Source: Terrimesophilobacter sp964651535 (GTDB lineage: Bacteria > Actinomycetota > Actinomycetes > Actinomycetales > Microbacteriaceae). From it: 64,000 nt of DNA. Below are positions 15,011 to 22,880 of the stretch, piece after piece; within the stretch, counting starts at the first letter, position 1, and each line of letters starts with the position of its first letter. The stretch covers positions 310,001 through 374,000 of the forward strand of contig CAZYYE010000001.1 in NCBI GenBank assembly GCA_964651535.1, given 5' to 3'. The notes beneath the pieces are model-generated. The model was not told where the DNA came from, did no database searches, and saw nothing but the letters and a program-made list of their open reading frames with translations. The position numbers were made by a program, and so were the translations under genes.

Positions 15011-15050
15011 CGAAGCCCCGGACCCCAAAGGTTACCGGGGCTTCGTCTTT
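15011..15050 (+). terminator. Intrinsic terminator after the 27-aa peptide gene
   Basis: An 11-bp perfect stem CGAAGCCCCGG/CCGGGGCTTCG (15011-15021 with 15035-15045) and a 13-base loop are followed by TCTTT. It is the best-formed terminator in the window after the L10 leader and lies between the peptide and the dehydratase operon. Confidence 0.8.
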
Positions 15051-15061
15051 CCCCACGACCC

Positions 15062-15124
15062 CCGCGAGTGTGCACTTGTGGCGGTTCTGGGGCGATGAAA
15101 ACGACCACAAGTGCACACTCGCGG
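15062..15124. repeat. Perfect 20-bp inverted repeat (palindrome A)
   Basis: CCGCGAGTGTGCACTTGTGG (15062-15081) is repeated in perfect inverse at 15105-15124, with a 23-base centre. It lies between the peptide terminator and the dehydratase operon, 18 bp before the next ATG. The core GCGAGTnTG is shared with palindrome B (20732-20788), so both may belong to one dispersed family. Confidence 0.85.
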
Positions 15125-15142
15125 ACATGAGAGGATGGGCGG

Positions 15143-15589
15143 ATGGCAGTGAACCCTGACATCGCCGGGCGTGAGTTCCCCCCGGCCGCGCCATACCTGG
15201 TCGGCCGCGAGAAAGTGCGCGAATTCGCCCGAGCCGTGTTCTCCGACAACCCCATCAACCACGATCCGGATGCCGCGATCACCGCAGGCTACCCGGATGT
15301 TGTGGCCCCGCCCACGTTCCCCATCGTCGTGCAGGAGCGCACCCTCGCCCAGCTTCTCGCCGAACCGGATGCCGGCATCGACTTCGCCCGTGTCGTCCAC
15401 GGCGACCAGAAGTTCAGCTACTCGCGCCCCATCGTCGCCGGCGACGAGCTCACGGCAACGCTCACCGTCACGAGCGTGAAATCGCTCGGAGGACACAGCA
15501 TGGTCACCTCCGAGTCGACCATCGTCGACGCGGCGGGCAAGCACGTCGTGACCGCGACATCCACCCTCGTCGTACGGGGTGACGAATGA
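15143..15589 (+). CDS. FAS1-like/MaoC N-domain dehydratase (HadA-type subunit)
   Basis: A 148-residue hot-dog fold protein of the FAS1-like dehydratase group, matching mycobacterial HadA/HadC, the non-catalytic partner in (3R)-hydroxyacyl-ACP dehydratases. Marks are the N-terminal REFPPAAPYLVGREKVREFA, FSDNPINHDPDAA, APPTFPIVVQ and KFSYSRPIVAGDELTA. It overlaps the catalytic-type partner gene by 4 bp (ATGA), so the two chains are probably made in equal amounts. In this family the heterodimer acts on long-chain intermediates of FAS-II; this lineage's substrate is not known. Confidence 0.85.
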   Translation: MAVNPDIAGREFPPAAPYLVGREKVREFARAVFSDNPINHDPDAAITAGYPDVVAPPTFPIVVQERTLAQLLAEPDAGIDFARVVHGDQKFSYSRPIVAGDELTATLTVTSVKSLGGHSMVTSESTIVDAAGKHVVTATSTLVVRGDE

Positions 15590-15987
15590 GCGAGCTGACC
15601 GTGGGCGACATTGTCGCCGAACGCGATTTCCAGCTCACGCGCGACTCGCTCGTGCGGTATGCGGGCGCCTCGGGCGACTTCAATCCCATCCACTACCGCG
15701 ACGACGTCGCCACGAGCGTCGGCCTGCCCGGCGTGCTCGCCCACGGGATGCTCACCATGGGCATCGCCGCCCAACCCGTCATCGACTGGCTCGGCGACCC
15801 CGGCCGCGTCGTCGACTACCAGGTGCGCTTCACGCGCCCCGTTCTCGTCGACGCGACGGATGGCGCACGCGTGCGCGTGGTCGCCAAGGTCGGCGCCATC
15901 GATGAGGACAGCGCCAGAGTCGACCTCACCGTCACGTTCGAGGATGAAACCGTGCTGGGCAAAGCCCAGTTGCGCATCCGCCTATGA
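15586..15987 (+). CDS. MaoC-type dehydratase (HadB-like catalytic subunit)
   Basis: A 133-residue MaoC hot-dog hydratase/dehydratase. The hydratase-2 motif is intact: YAGASGDFNPIHYRDD, holding the catalytic Asp and His, followed by GVLAHGMLTMGIAA. It starts with ATG overlapping the previous stop and itself overlaps murB by 4 bp, so three genes form one tightly coupled operon. With the HadA-like subunit it should form a heterodimer acting on beta-hydroxyacyl thioesters. The placement beside murB is conserved in related actinobacteria as far as I know. Confidence 0.88.
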   Translation: MSELTVGDIVAERDFQLTRDSLVRYAGASGDFNPIHYRDDVATSVGLPGVLAHGMLTMGIAAQPVIDWLGDPGRVVDYQVRFTRPVLVDATDGARVRVVAKVGAIDEDSARVDLTVTFEDETVLGKAQLRIRL

Positions 15988-17063
15988 CCGAGACGTCGTC
16001 GCAACCTCTCTCCGAGCTCACGACGCTGCACGTGGGCGGCGCAGCGCGCGAACTGCTCTCGCCGAGCACCACGGCCGAGCTCGTCGAGGCGACCCTCGAG
16101 ACGTGGTCGCGCCGGGAGCCGTGGTTCGCGCTCGGGGGAGGTTCGAACCTCCTCATCGCCGACGACGGATTCGACGGCACGGTCATCCGGGTGCTCTCGC
16201 GCGGCATCGATCGCACATCCCTCCCTGAGGGATCGCGAAGCGATCGACTCGAAGGTGGCAACACGATCCTGCGCGTTCTGGCCGGCGAACCCTGGGATTC
16301 CGTCGTCGTGCACGCCGTCGAGCAGGGCCTTTCCGGCATTGAGGCGCTGTCCGGCATCCCCGGTTCGGCGGGCGCCGCCCCCATGCAGAACATCGGCGCG
16401 TACGGCCAGGAACTTTCCGAGGTTCTCGTCTCGGTGGACTTCCTCGACGAGGCGAGCGGCGAGCGGGTCACGCTCGCGGCATCCGAGCTTGAGCTCGGCT
16501 ACCGCACCTCGTCGCTCAAGCGCGGGCGACGCGGAGTCGTTCTGTCCCTCGACCTGCGGCTCAGAGAAAGCGAGTTGAGCGGGCCGATCGCCTACGACCA
16601 GCTCGCGGCGGCTCTTGACGTGCCGGTGGGCGAGCGCGCGCCGCTCGCGGATGTGCGCAGCGCCGTTCTCGGGCTGCGCTCGTCGAAAGGCATGGTGCTG
16701 GACCCCGACGACCCCGACTCGGTGAGCGCCGGGTCGTTCTTCACGAACCCGATCGTGGCGGAAAACTTCGCACGCGGTTTGCCGCGAGATGCGCCGCGCT
16801 GGATACTCGACCCCGACGCGCCAGAGTCCGATGTGAAGCTGAGCGCCGCGTGGCTCATCGAGCACAGCGGGATCACTCGCGGCTTCGCCCTTCCCGGATC
16901 GCGTGCTGCCGTGAGCTCCAAGCACACGCTCGCGCTCACGAACCGCGGCGGCGCGACCGCAGGCGACATCGCAGAACTGGCCCGCTATATCCACTTGCGC
17001 GTCCTGAACCAGTTCGGAATCCTCCTTCAGCCCGAGCCCCAGTTCGTCGGCCTCACCCTTTAG
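15984..17063 (+). CDS. murB: UDP-N-acetylmuramate dehydrogenase
   Basis: A 359-residue FAD enzyme that reduces UDP-N-acetylglucosamine enolpyruvate to UDP-MurNAc in peptidoglycan synthesis. The PP-binding ALGGGSNLLIADDGF, the middle GIPGSAGAAPMQNIGAYGQE and the catalytic Ser region SAGSFFTNPIV, followed by SAAWLIEHSG, are all present; it lacks the Tyr-loop insertion, fitting a type I/II border as in actinobacteria. It is the last gene of the HadA-HadB-murB overlap operon and its stop is 6 bp from the convergent response-regulator gene. Confidence 0.95.
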   Translation: MTETSSQPLSELTTLHVGGAARELLSPSTTAELVEATLETWSRREPWFALGGGSNLLIADDGFDGTVIRVLSRGIDRTSLPEGSRSDRLEGGNTILRVLAGEPWDSVVVHAVEQGLSGIEALSGIPGSAGAAPMQNIGAYGQELSEVLVSVDFLDEASGERVTLAASELELGYRTSSLKRGRRGVVLSLDLRLRESELSGPIAYDQLAAALDVPVGERAPLADVRSAVLGLRSSKGMVLDPDDPDSVSAGSFFTNPIVAENFARGLPRDAPRWILDPDAPESDVKLSAAWLIEHSGITRGFALPGSRAAVSSKHTLALTNRGGATAGDIAELARYIHLRVLNQFGILLQPEPQFVGLTL

Positions 17064-17069
17064 ACGGGC

Positions 17070-17693
17070 TCACAGCAGACCCAATTCCATCGCCCGCGTC
17101 ACCGCGCGCGTGCGGTCGCTGACTTCGAGTTTCTCGAACGCGTGCAGCAAATGTGTCTTTACGGTCGCCTCGGAGAGGAACAACTCGCTCGCTATTGCCG
17201 GGTTGCTGCGGCCCTGCGCGACAAGTTTCAGCACCTCGGTTTCGCGCGGGCTGAGGCTCGGCGCGACGGGACGCTGCACTCGGCTCACGAGTAGCGCCGC
17301 AATGCGCGGCGCAAGCGCGACCTCGCCGCGCGCGACGGAGCGGATGCCCGCGAGCAATTCCTCTTGCGGCGCCGCCTTCAACAGGTACCCACTCGCGCCC
17401 GCCTCGATCGCGGTCAGGATGCTGTCGTCGCTCTCGTACGTGGTGAGCACGAGCACGCGGATGCCGGGCCGCTCGGCGAGGATTCGCGCGGTCGCTTCGT
17501 CCCCGTCGATGCCGGGCATGCGCAGGTCCATGAGGACGACGTCCGGCTCGAGCTCAAGTGCGTGGCGAACCGCCTCGAGGCCGTCGGCGGCTTCACCCAC
17601 GACGTCCAGGTCATCCGCCGTGCCGAGGAGCGCCACGATTCCGCCGCGCACGACCGGGTGGTCGTCGGCCACGAGGATGCGCGTGCGGCTCAT
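17070..17693 (-). CDS. NarL/LuxR-type response regulator
   Basis: A 207-residue regulator: receiver domain (residues 3-118) with the acidic pair DDH, phospho-acceptor Asp in VVLMDLRMPG (about residue 54), and Lys in YLLKAAP; then a LuxR helix-turn-helix (SPRETEVLKLVAQG, EATVKTHLLHAFEKL). It overlaps the histidine kinase gene by 4 bp and is the last gene of the ABC-kinase-regulator operon. The target is probably the upstream ABC exporter genes, as in DesKR- and LiaSR-like systems. Confidence 0.93.
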   Translation of the reverse strand: MSRTRILVADDHPVVRGGIVALLGTADDLDVVGEAADGLEAVRHALELEPDVVLMDLRMPGIDGDEATARILAERPGIRVLVLTTYESDDSILTAIEAGASGYLLKAAPQEELLAGIRSVARGEVALAPRIAALLVSRVQRPVAPSLSPRETEVLKLVAQGRSNPAIASELFLSEATVKTHLLHAFEKLEVSDRTRAVTRAMELGLL

Positions 17694-18844
17694 GCCGGCA
17701 CCGCTGCGGGCACCCGTGCGGTGAGGACCGTACCGTCGTTGCTGGTTTCCACGTCGAGGGAACCGTCGACGAGGGCGAGCCTCTCCCTCATTCCGGCGAG
17801 CCCGAAGCCGCCGCTGTTCTGGCCATCCGAGAATCCCATGCCGTCATCGGCGACGCGCAACTCCACGTCGCGGCCGTTCCCTGTCGCCGTGAGCGTCACG
17901 GTATCCGCCTTCGCGTGCTTCCGGATGTTCGCGAGGGCTTCCTGCGTGCACCGCAGCAGCACCACTTCGCTGCCGCGGTCGAGCGCGGGGATATCGTTCG
18001 CCGCCACCGACACTCTCACCCCGGTCTCCCGCTCGAAGCGCTCCGCCAGTCGGTGAAGCGCCGGGACGAATCCGCCCGGCACTTCCACGGCCGCCCCGGA
18101 TGCGACGAGCGAGCGCGTCTCCACGAGCGTCTCCCGCGTGTTCTCCTCGATCATGGCCAGTGCGGCCTTCGCCGCCGCGCTGTCGCCGGCGTCCAGGTCG
18201 CGGCGCGCGCCCTGCACGAGCATCACGAGGCCCGTGAGGCTTTGCGCGATCGTGTCGTGCAACTCCCGGGACAGCCGCTCCCGCTCGCTCGTGACGCCGG
18301 CGTCCCTGTGCATCGCGGCAAGCTGACCTTGAGCGGCGCGGAGGTCGTCGATGAGTTCCTGACGCTCGGCGGCGAGGTCGAAAATGCGGGTGATCCACAA
18401 ACCGAGGGCAATGCTGAAGGCCAGGGACAACGCCGCCGTGAATGCCGCCTGCAGCGCCGACTCCGGGGTGAGCCCGAAGCTAGTCGCAATCCCGACGCCG
18501 ACCGACAGGGCCAGCGCGATGTTCGCGAGGATGGCGTTACGCAAATCGTGCGTGATCACCCAGACCAGCGGGAACGCAACGCACTGCATGACCGCCATCG
18601 CCGGGTAGAAGCTCGCCGCGACGCCGGCGCTCACGATCATGATGGCCAGGAACGCGACGGCGGCCCAGCGGCGCGTCCACGCGAGCCTTCCGATTGTGTA
18701 CCAACTGGCTGCGAACACGGCGAGTGCCGCGAGCGCGCCCGCGATCCTCACAGGGCTGAGGTTCTCGATGAAGAAGAGCATGACGGTGAGCACGGCGGTG
18801 ACGACTCCCACCGCCACGTGCCACCACTTCGGATTCTCCATCAA
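17690..18844 (-). CDS. Sensor histidine kinase (HisKA_3)
   Basis: A 384-residue kinase with about five N-terminal membrane segments and almost no external loops, so it probably senses within the membrane. The H-box is SRELHDTIAQSL (His near residue 197) and the ATPase end shows the N-box ANIRKHAKA and the G-box VADDGMGFSD and GFGLAGMRERL. It phosphorylates the overlapping LuxR-type regulator. It sits 21 bp after an ABC permease gene. Intramembrane-sensing kinases beside ABC exporters usually report cell-envelope or lipid stress; that role is inferred. Confidence 0.92.
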   Translation of the reverse strand: MMENPKWWHVAVGVVTAVLTVMLFFIENLSPVRIAGALAALAVFAASWYTIGRLAWTRRWAAVAFLAIMIVSAGVAASFYPAMAVMQCVAFPLVWVITHDLRNAILANIALALSVGVGIATSFGLTPESALQAAFTAALSLAFSIALGLWITRIFDLAAERQELIDDLRAAQGQLAAMHRDAGVTSERERLSRELHDTIAQSLTGLVMLVQGARRDLDAGDSAAAKAALAMIEENTRETLVETRSLVASGAAVEVPGGFVPALHRLAERFERETGVRVSVAANDIPALDRGSEVVLLRCTQEALANIRKHAKADTVTLTATGNGRDVELRVADDGMGFSDGQNSGGFGLAGMRERLALVDGSLDVETSNDGTVLTARVPAAVPA

Positions 18845-18865
18845 TCGATTCTCCCTGATTGCGGT

Positions 18866-19744
18866 TCAGGTGTCCTTGCGGATCCAGCGGAACGTCATCC
18901 GGGTGAGCAGGAGCCCCACGACGAACCAGACGCCCATGATGATCGCCACCCACGGAAGGTTCCACGTGCCGCCCTGTTCGAGCGTGGCGAAGGATTCCGG
19001 CAGGAACACGGCGCGCATTCCCTGCGCCATCCACTTGAGCGGGAACACGCTCGCGAAGTTCTGCAACCACTCCGGCAGCATCGTGAACTGCAGGTACACG
19101 CCCGAGATGAACTGCAGCAGCAGCACGATCGGAATGACGACGGCCGTTGCGCTCTTGCCGCTGCGGGGCAGCGCCGAGAGGGCAATCCCGAGCACGCAGC
19201 TCGTGATGACGCCGAGGAGGAACACCCAGGCGAACAGCAGCCACTTATCCGGATCGGTCGGCAGCTCGACGTTGAATCCGACGCGCGCGACGAGGAGGAT
19301 GAGCCCCGCTTGAACGACGGCGCTCAGGAACACCATGCCGATCTTGCCGATGAAGTAGGAGATCACGGGCAGCGGGGATCCGCCGAGGCGTTTGAGCGTG
19401 CCGTCGCCCTTCTCGGTGGCGATGTCGACGCCTAGGTTCTGCACGCCGCTCAGGAGCATGCCGGCCGCGATCATCCCGGGCAGGTAGTACGCCGCCCACG
19501 AGATGCCGCCCGTGCCGTCCGGTGCCGCGCCGAGGTTGCCCATGCCGCTGAACGCGACAGCGAAGATCGAGAGCATGAGGATCGGGAACAGGAACGTGAA
19601 GAACACGGAGTCGCCCTGGCGCGAATACACCTTCAGTTCGTAGCCGATGCGGGAGATGCCGAGTCGGATGGCGCGGCCGAGAGTGTCGGTGTGCTGAGCC
19701 GGGCCGGTGCCGCTCGTGCCTTTGGTCGTGGTCAGGGTAGTCAT
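18866..19744 (-). CDS. ABC-2 type exporter permease
   Basis: A 292-residue ABC-2 permease with six hydrophobic segments and the conserved EKGDGTLKRLGGSPLP coupling-helix motif. The N-terminal 30 residues are polar. It pairs with the ATPase encoded just upstream (4-bp overlap), forming an exporter or a membrane-stress detoxification pump. The transported substrate is not predictable. Confidence 0.9.
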   Translation of the reverse strand: MTTLTTTKGTSGTGPAQHTDTLGRAIRLGISRIGYELKVYSRQGDSVFFTFLFPILMLSIFAVAFSGMGNLGAAPDGTGGISWAAYYLPGMIAAGMLLSGVQNLGVDIATEKGDGTLKRLGGSPLPVISYFIGKIGMVFLSAVVQAGLILLVARVGFNVELPTDPDKWLLFAWVFLLGVITSCVLGIALSALPRSGKSATAVVIPIVLLLQFISGVYLQFTMLPEWLQNFASVFPLKWMAQGMRAVFLPESFATLEQGGTWNLPWVAIIMGVWFVVGLLLTRMTFRWIRKDT

Positions 19745-20625
19745 GCGAGTGCCGCCTCAGTGTTCAAGTCGTCGGCGCGGCTCGCGCCGACGAGGTCCAG
19801 GTAGATGTCTTCCAGGCTCGGCCGGATGACTTCGAGGCCCTCCGGTTCGCGTCCAAGGTCTGTGTGAAGCTTCGCGACGAGAGCGGCGGGTTCGTGCGTG
19901 CGCTGCTCCCGTTTCGTGCCGCCGTCGTTCCAGCGGACGACGGGCACGCGCGCCTCGGTGCCGCCGATTTCATCGATCGTGCCCATGTCGACGATGCGGC
20001 CGCCGTTAATGACCGCCGCGCGGTCGGCGAGGTGGGCGGCCTCGTCGAGGTAGTGGGTTGTGAGGAGGATGCTCGTCCCGTCGGCCTTGAGCCCGTCGAT
20101 GAGCGTCCAGAACTGGCGTCGCGCTTCAGGGTCGAATCCCGTCGTGGGCTCGTCCAGGAACAGGAGCTCGGGGCGTCCGATGATGCCGAGTGCGACATCC
20201 ACGCGCCGCCGCTGGCCGCCCGAGAGCTTGCCGATGCGGGTCTTCGCCTTGTCCCTGAGGCCCACGGCATCGATCACTTCGTTGATATCACGGGGATTCG
20301 GGTAGTAACCGGCGAAGTGGGTTAGCTGCTCGAGCACGGTGACGTTTCCGCTTTCGCCCGTGCTCTGCAGCACGATGCCGATGCGCGCCTTCCAGTCGAT
20401 GCCTCCCCGCTGCGGGTCGACGCCGAGCACGCGCGCGTCGCCACTCGTGCGGTCGCGGTAGCCTTCCAGGATTTCGATCGTGGTGGATTTGCCGGCGCCG
20501 TTCGGCCCGAGCAGCGCGAACGTTTCGCCGCGGCGGATGTCGAAGGTCACGCCGTCGAGCCCCGTCACCGAACCATAGTTCTTGCGGAGGTCGGACACGC
20601 ATACGACGTTGTCAGATTTGTTCAT
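19741..20625 (-). CDS. ABC exporter ATP-binding protein
   Basis: A 294-residue DrrA/CcmA-type ATPase: Walker A GPNGAGKSTT, signature LSGGQRRRVDVALG, Walker B LLFLDEPTTGFDP, and H-loop TTHYLDEA. The C-terminal 80 residues (RVPVVRWNDGGTK and following) form the regulatory extension common in drug and lipid exporters. It is the first gene of a four-gene operon (ATPase, permease, kinase, regulator). The 160 bp upstream hold palindrome B and presumably its promoter. Confidence 0.93.
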   Translation of the reverse strand: MNKSDNVVCVSDLRKNYGSVTGLDGVTFDIRRGETFALLGPNGAGKSTTIEILEGYRDRTSGDARVLGVDPQRGGIDWKARIGIVLQSTGESGNVTVLEQLTHFAGYYPNPRDINEVIDAVGLRDKAKTRIGKLSGGQRRRVDVALGIIGRPELLFLDEPTTGFDPEARRQFWTLIDGLKADGTSILLTTHYLDEAAHLADRAAVINGGRIVDMGTIDEIGGTEARVPVVRWNDGGTKREQRTHEPAALVAKLHTDLGREPEGLEVIRPSLEDIYLDLVGASRADDLNTEAALA

Positions 20626-20731
20626 GCCACCATCGTGGTCGCCGCCGGTCGTGCGCGGTAGCGATCATCCGGTGGGATTCCGCATCCACCGATCGGTTGA
20701 CCCTCGCCGCCATTGCCCTTCGTACATCCCC

Positions 20732-20788
20732 TGAGTTGCGAGTTTGTGCCCTTCCCTGCACGCGCGAAGGGCACAAACTCGCAACTCA
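20732..20788. repeat. Perfect 23-bp inverted repeat (palindrome B) at the DUF559 stop
   Basis: The arm starting TGAGTTGCGAGTTTGTGCCC at 20732 (to 20754) is matched in perfect inverse at 20766-20788, with an 11-base loop. The outermost three bases of the right arm are the TGA of the DUF559 gene on the minus strand, so the palindrome begins exactly at that stop. It shares the core GCGAGTnTG with palindrome A. It probably also works as a bidirectional terminator. Confidence 0.85.
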
Positions 20789-21562
20789 CGCCATGAGGGG
20801 TCGGACTTTTAGCACAGTACGGATGCGCTCCGCCAGTTCGCGCGGGTTGCTCAGGTCGTCGTTGTTGACCTGCATCACGAACCAGCCGTCGGCTTCGAGC
20901 CGCGAAATCCGGGTCATGTCCGCCCGGAAATCCTTCGACTCGTCGTGGAAGCGGCTTTGATACTCGATCACGACCTTCCTCTCGCCGGTCACGACGAGGA
21001 CGCGGAGGAGCGACTCCCGCCGCGATTCGGATCGATCGTTGAGAAGCGGCAGCGCGGCACGCAATGCCGGATTGCCGCGACGGCCTGCGTAGTCAGCCAC
21101 CGCCACTTCGAGGCGCTCGGCCGTGGTGAACGGGAGCCGATGGTGGATCAGATAGTCTCCCGCGGCAACCAGGTCGGGCAGGGTGAGAACGGCTCCAAGT
21201 TGGCACCAGGTGAACTCAGCGGAACTTATGCGAATGCCGTGCCAGGAGCCCACGTGGTCGGGGTGAGAGACGAAGGTGTGACTCCGAATGTTCTTGCCTG
21301 TGGGTGTGCGAAACGGTGGCGGAACTGCCACGTGAAGCACCCGGGATTCCTCGTGCCGGCGCGGAAGCGGGATGGACATCAGGACCGCGGCGGTGGCGCC
21401 GCAGAAGTACGCGTGACTTGCCATCGACTGTTGATACGCAGCACAAAGGCCCTCTATCGTGAGTGGGCCCGTTTGGGGCGAACGAATCCCTCGGAACGGG
21501 CGTTGGAGATCACTGCCACGCAGCCTTTTGACCCCCAGGCCTGCCTCGATTCCCTGACGCAC
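20786..21562 (-). CDS. DUF559-type endonuclease-like protein, probably inactive
   Basis: A 258-residue protein of the actinobacterial type with an AbiEi-like N-terminus (KRLRGSDLQRPFRGIR, the TAAVLMSIPLP block, TWCQLGAVLTLPDLVAAGD) and a C-terminal DUF559 domain of the Vsr-like PD-(D/E)xK endonuclease group. SRRESLLR and the last block (RISRLEADGWFVMQV..DDL) are present, but the strand that normally carries the catalytic Asp between them is missing (about 25 residues): LLRVLVVTG runs straight into ERKVVIEYQSRFH, and the usual EYDGxxH is changed. The enzyme is therefore likely inactive. Its stop codon forms one end of palindrome B. Confidence 0.75.
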   Translation of the reverse strand: MRQGIEAGLGVKRLRGSDLQRPFRGIRSPQTGPLTIEGLCAAYQQSMASHAYFCGATAAVLMSIPLPRRHEESRVLHVAVPPPFRTPTGKNIRSHTFVSHPDHVGSWHGIRISSAEFTWCQLGAVLTLPDLVAAGDYLIHHRLPFTTAERLEVAVADYAGRRGNPALRAALPLLNDRSESRRESLLRVLVVTGERKVVIEYQSRFHDESKDFRADMTRISRLEADGWFVMQVNNDDLSNPRELAERIRTVLKVRPLMA

Positions 21563-21602
21563 CGTGAACGACCCTGAGCGAAGGTGGTCAGCGGGCGGCT
21601 AG

Positions 21603-22805
21603 CTAACTGAACAGGCGCTGCAGGCGCTGGATGCCCTCCAGGAGCGGCTCGTCGCCCAGTGCGTAGGAGAGTCGCACGTATCCGCTCGGTCCGAACGCCT
21701 CGCCCGGCACCACGGCAACCTCCGCCTGTTCGAGGATGAGGTCGGCGAGCTCGAGCGACGTCGTCGCCTTCACACCGCCCCACGCTCGCCCGAACAACCC
21801 CGTCACATCCGCATACGCGTAGAACGCACCGTGCGGCATGGGGGCGTGGACGCCCTCGATCTTGTTGAGTTCCTCGATGATGACGTTCCGGCGGCGCTCG
21901 AACGCCTGCCGCATGAGCTCGACCGTCTCCTGCGGCCCGGTGAGCGCCGCGAGCGCCGCGCGCTGCGAAATGTTAGACACGTTGGAGGTCAGGTGCGATT
22001 GCATGTTCGCGGCGCCCTTGATGGCATCCGCGGGCCCGACCATCCAGCCGAGCCGCCATCCGGTCATCGCATAGCTCTTGGCGACTCCGTTCACGAGCAG
22101 CGTCTGCTCCGCGAGCCCCGGGACGGCCTCGACGATGGAAACGGCTTTCACGCCGCCATAGACGAGGTTCTGGTAGATCTCGTCCGTCATGACCCAAATG
22201 CCGTGCTCGAGCGCCCACGACCCGATCGTCGCGGTCTCTTCCGGCGTGTACACCGCGCCCGTCGGATTGGACGGCGAGACGAAGATCAGCAGCTTCGTCC
22301 GCGGGGTGCGGGCCGCCTCGAGCTGTTCCACCGTCACCTTGTAGCCCTGGTCGGCGCCGGCGAACACCTCGACGGGCACCCCTCCGGCGAGTTTGATGAC
22401 CTCCGGGTAGGTGGTCCAATACGGCGACGGCAGGATGACCTCGTCCCCGTCGTCGACGACGGTCGCGATCGACTGGTAGACGGCCTGCTTTCCGCCGTTC
22501 GTGACGATGACGCTGGACGCGTCAACGTCGAGGCCGCTGTCCCTGCGGGTTTTCTCCGCGATCGCCTCGCGCAGCTCGGGAAGTCCGGCGGCAGGCGTGT
22601 AACGGTAGTTGCGGGGGTCGAGGACCGCGGCGGATGCGGCATCCACAACGTTCGATGGCGTCACGAAGTCGGGCTCGCCGGCCGCGTAGGAAATGATCGG
22701 GCGCCCCTGCGCCTTCAGTGCCTTTGCTTTCGCATCGACCTTGAGCGTCGCAGATTCGGCGATGGCGGCTATTCTGCGGGAAAGGCGCGAGTGTTCACTG
22801 GTCAC
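21603..22805 (-). CDS. Pyridoxal-phosphate aminotransferase (aspartate type)
   Basis: A 400-residue class I/II aminotransferase. The PLP-binding Lys is in GVAKSYAMTGWRLGW (about residue 237), with the Asp/Tyr pair in VMTDEIYQNLVYGG and substrate-binding Arg in GYVRLSYA near the end. The N-terminal SYAAGEPDF and TNGGKQAVY blocks fit bacterial Asp aminotransferase (AspC type Ib). It takes part in aspartate/glutamate exchange. In related genomes this gene precedes tRNA-Trp, secE and nusG; here a surface-protein gene lies between. Confidence 0.9.
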   Translation of the reverse strand: MTSEHSRLSRRIAAIAESATLKVDAKAKALKAQGRPIISYAAGEPDFVTPSNVVDAASAAVLDPRNYRYTPAAGLPELREAIAEKTRRDSGLDVDASSVIVTNGGKQAVYQSIATVVDDGDEVILPSPYWTTYPEVIKLAGGVPVEVFAGADQGYKVTVEQLEAARTPRTKLLIFVSPSNPTGAVYTPEETATIGSWALEHGIWVMTDEIYQNLVYGGVKAVSIVEAVPGLAEQTLLVNGVAKSYAMTGWRLGWMVGPADAIKGAANMQSHLTSNVSNISQRAALAALTGPQETVELMRQAFERRRNVIIEELNKIEGVHAPMPHGAFYAYADVTGLFGRAWGGVKATTSLELADLILEQAEVAVVPGEAFGPSGYVRLSYALGDEPLLEGIQRLQRLFS

Positions 22806-22825
22806 GGTTCCCAGCTTAAAGCACT

Positions 22826-22859
22826 GGCGCGACCGGGGTCGGGAAACCCCGGTCGCGCC
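22826..22859 (-). terminator. Terminator of the surface-protein gene
   Basis: A perfect 14-bp stem GGCGCGACCGGGGT/ACCCCGGTCGCGCC with a 6-base loop lies 21 bp past the stop of the choice-of-anchor G gene. On the minus strand it is followed by AGTGCTTTAA. It insulates the aminotransferase gene downstream. Confidence 0.8.
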
Positions 22860-22880
22860 GTCTACCGGCGGCCGTCGAGA

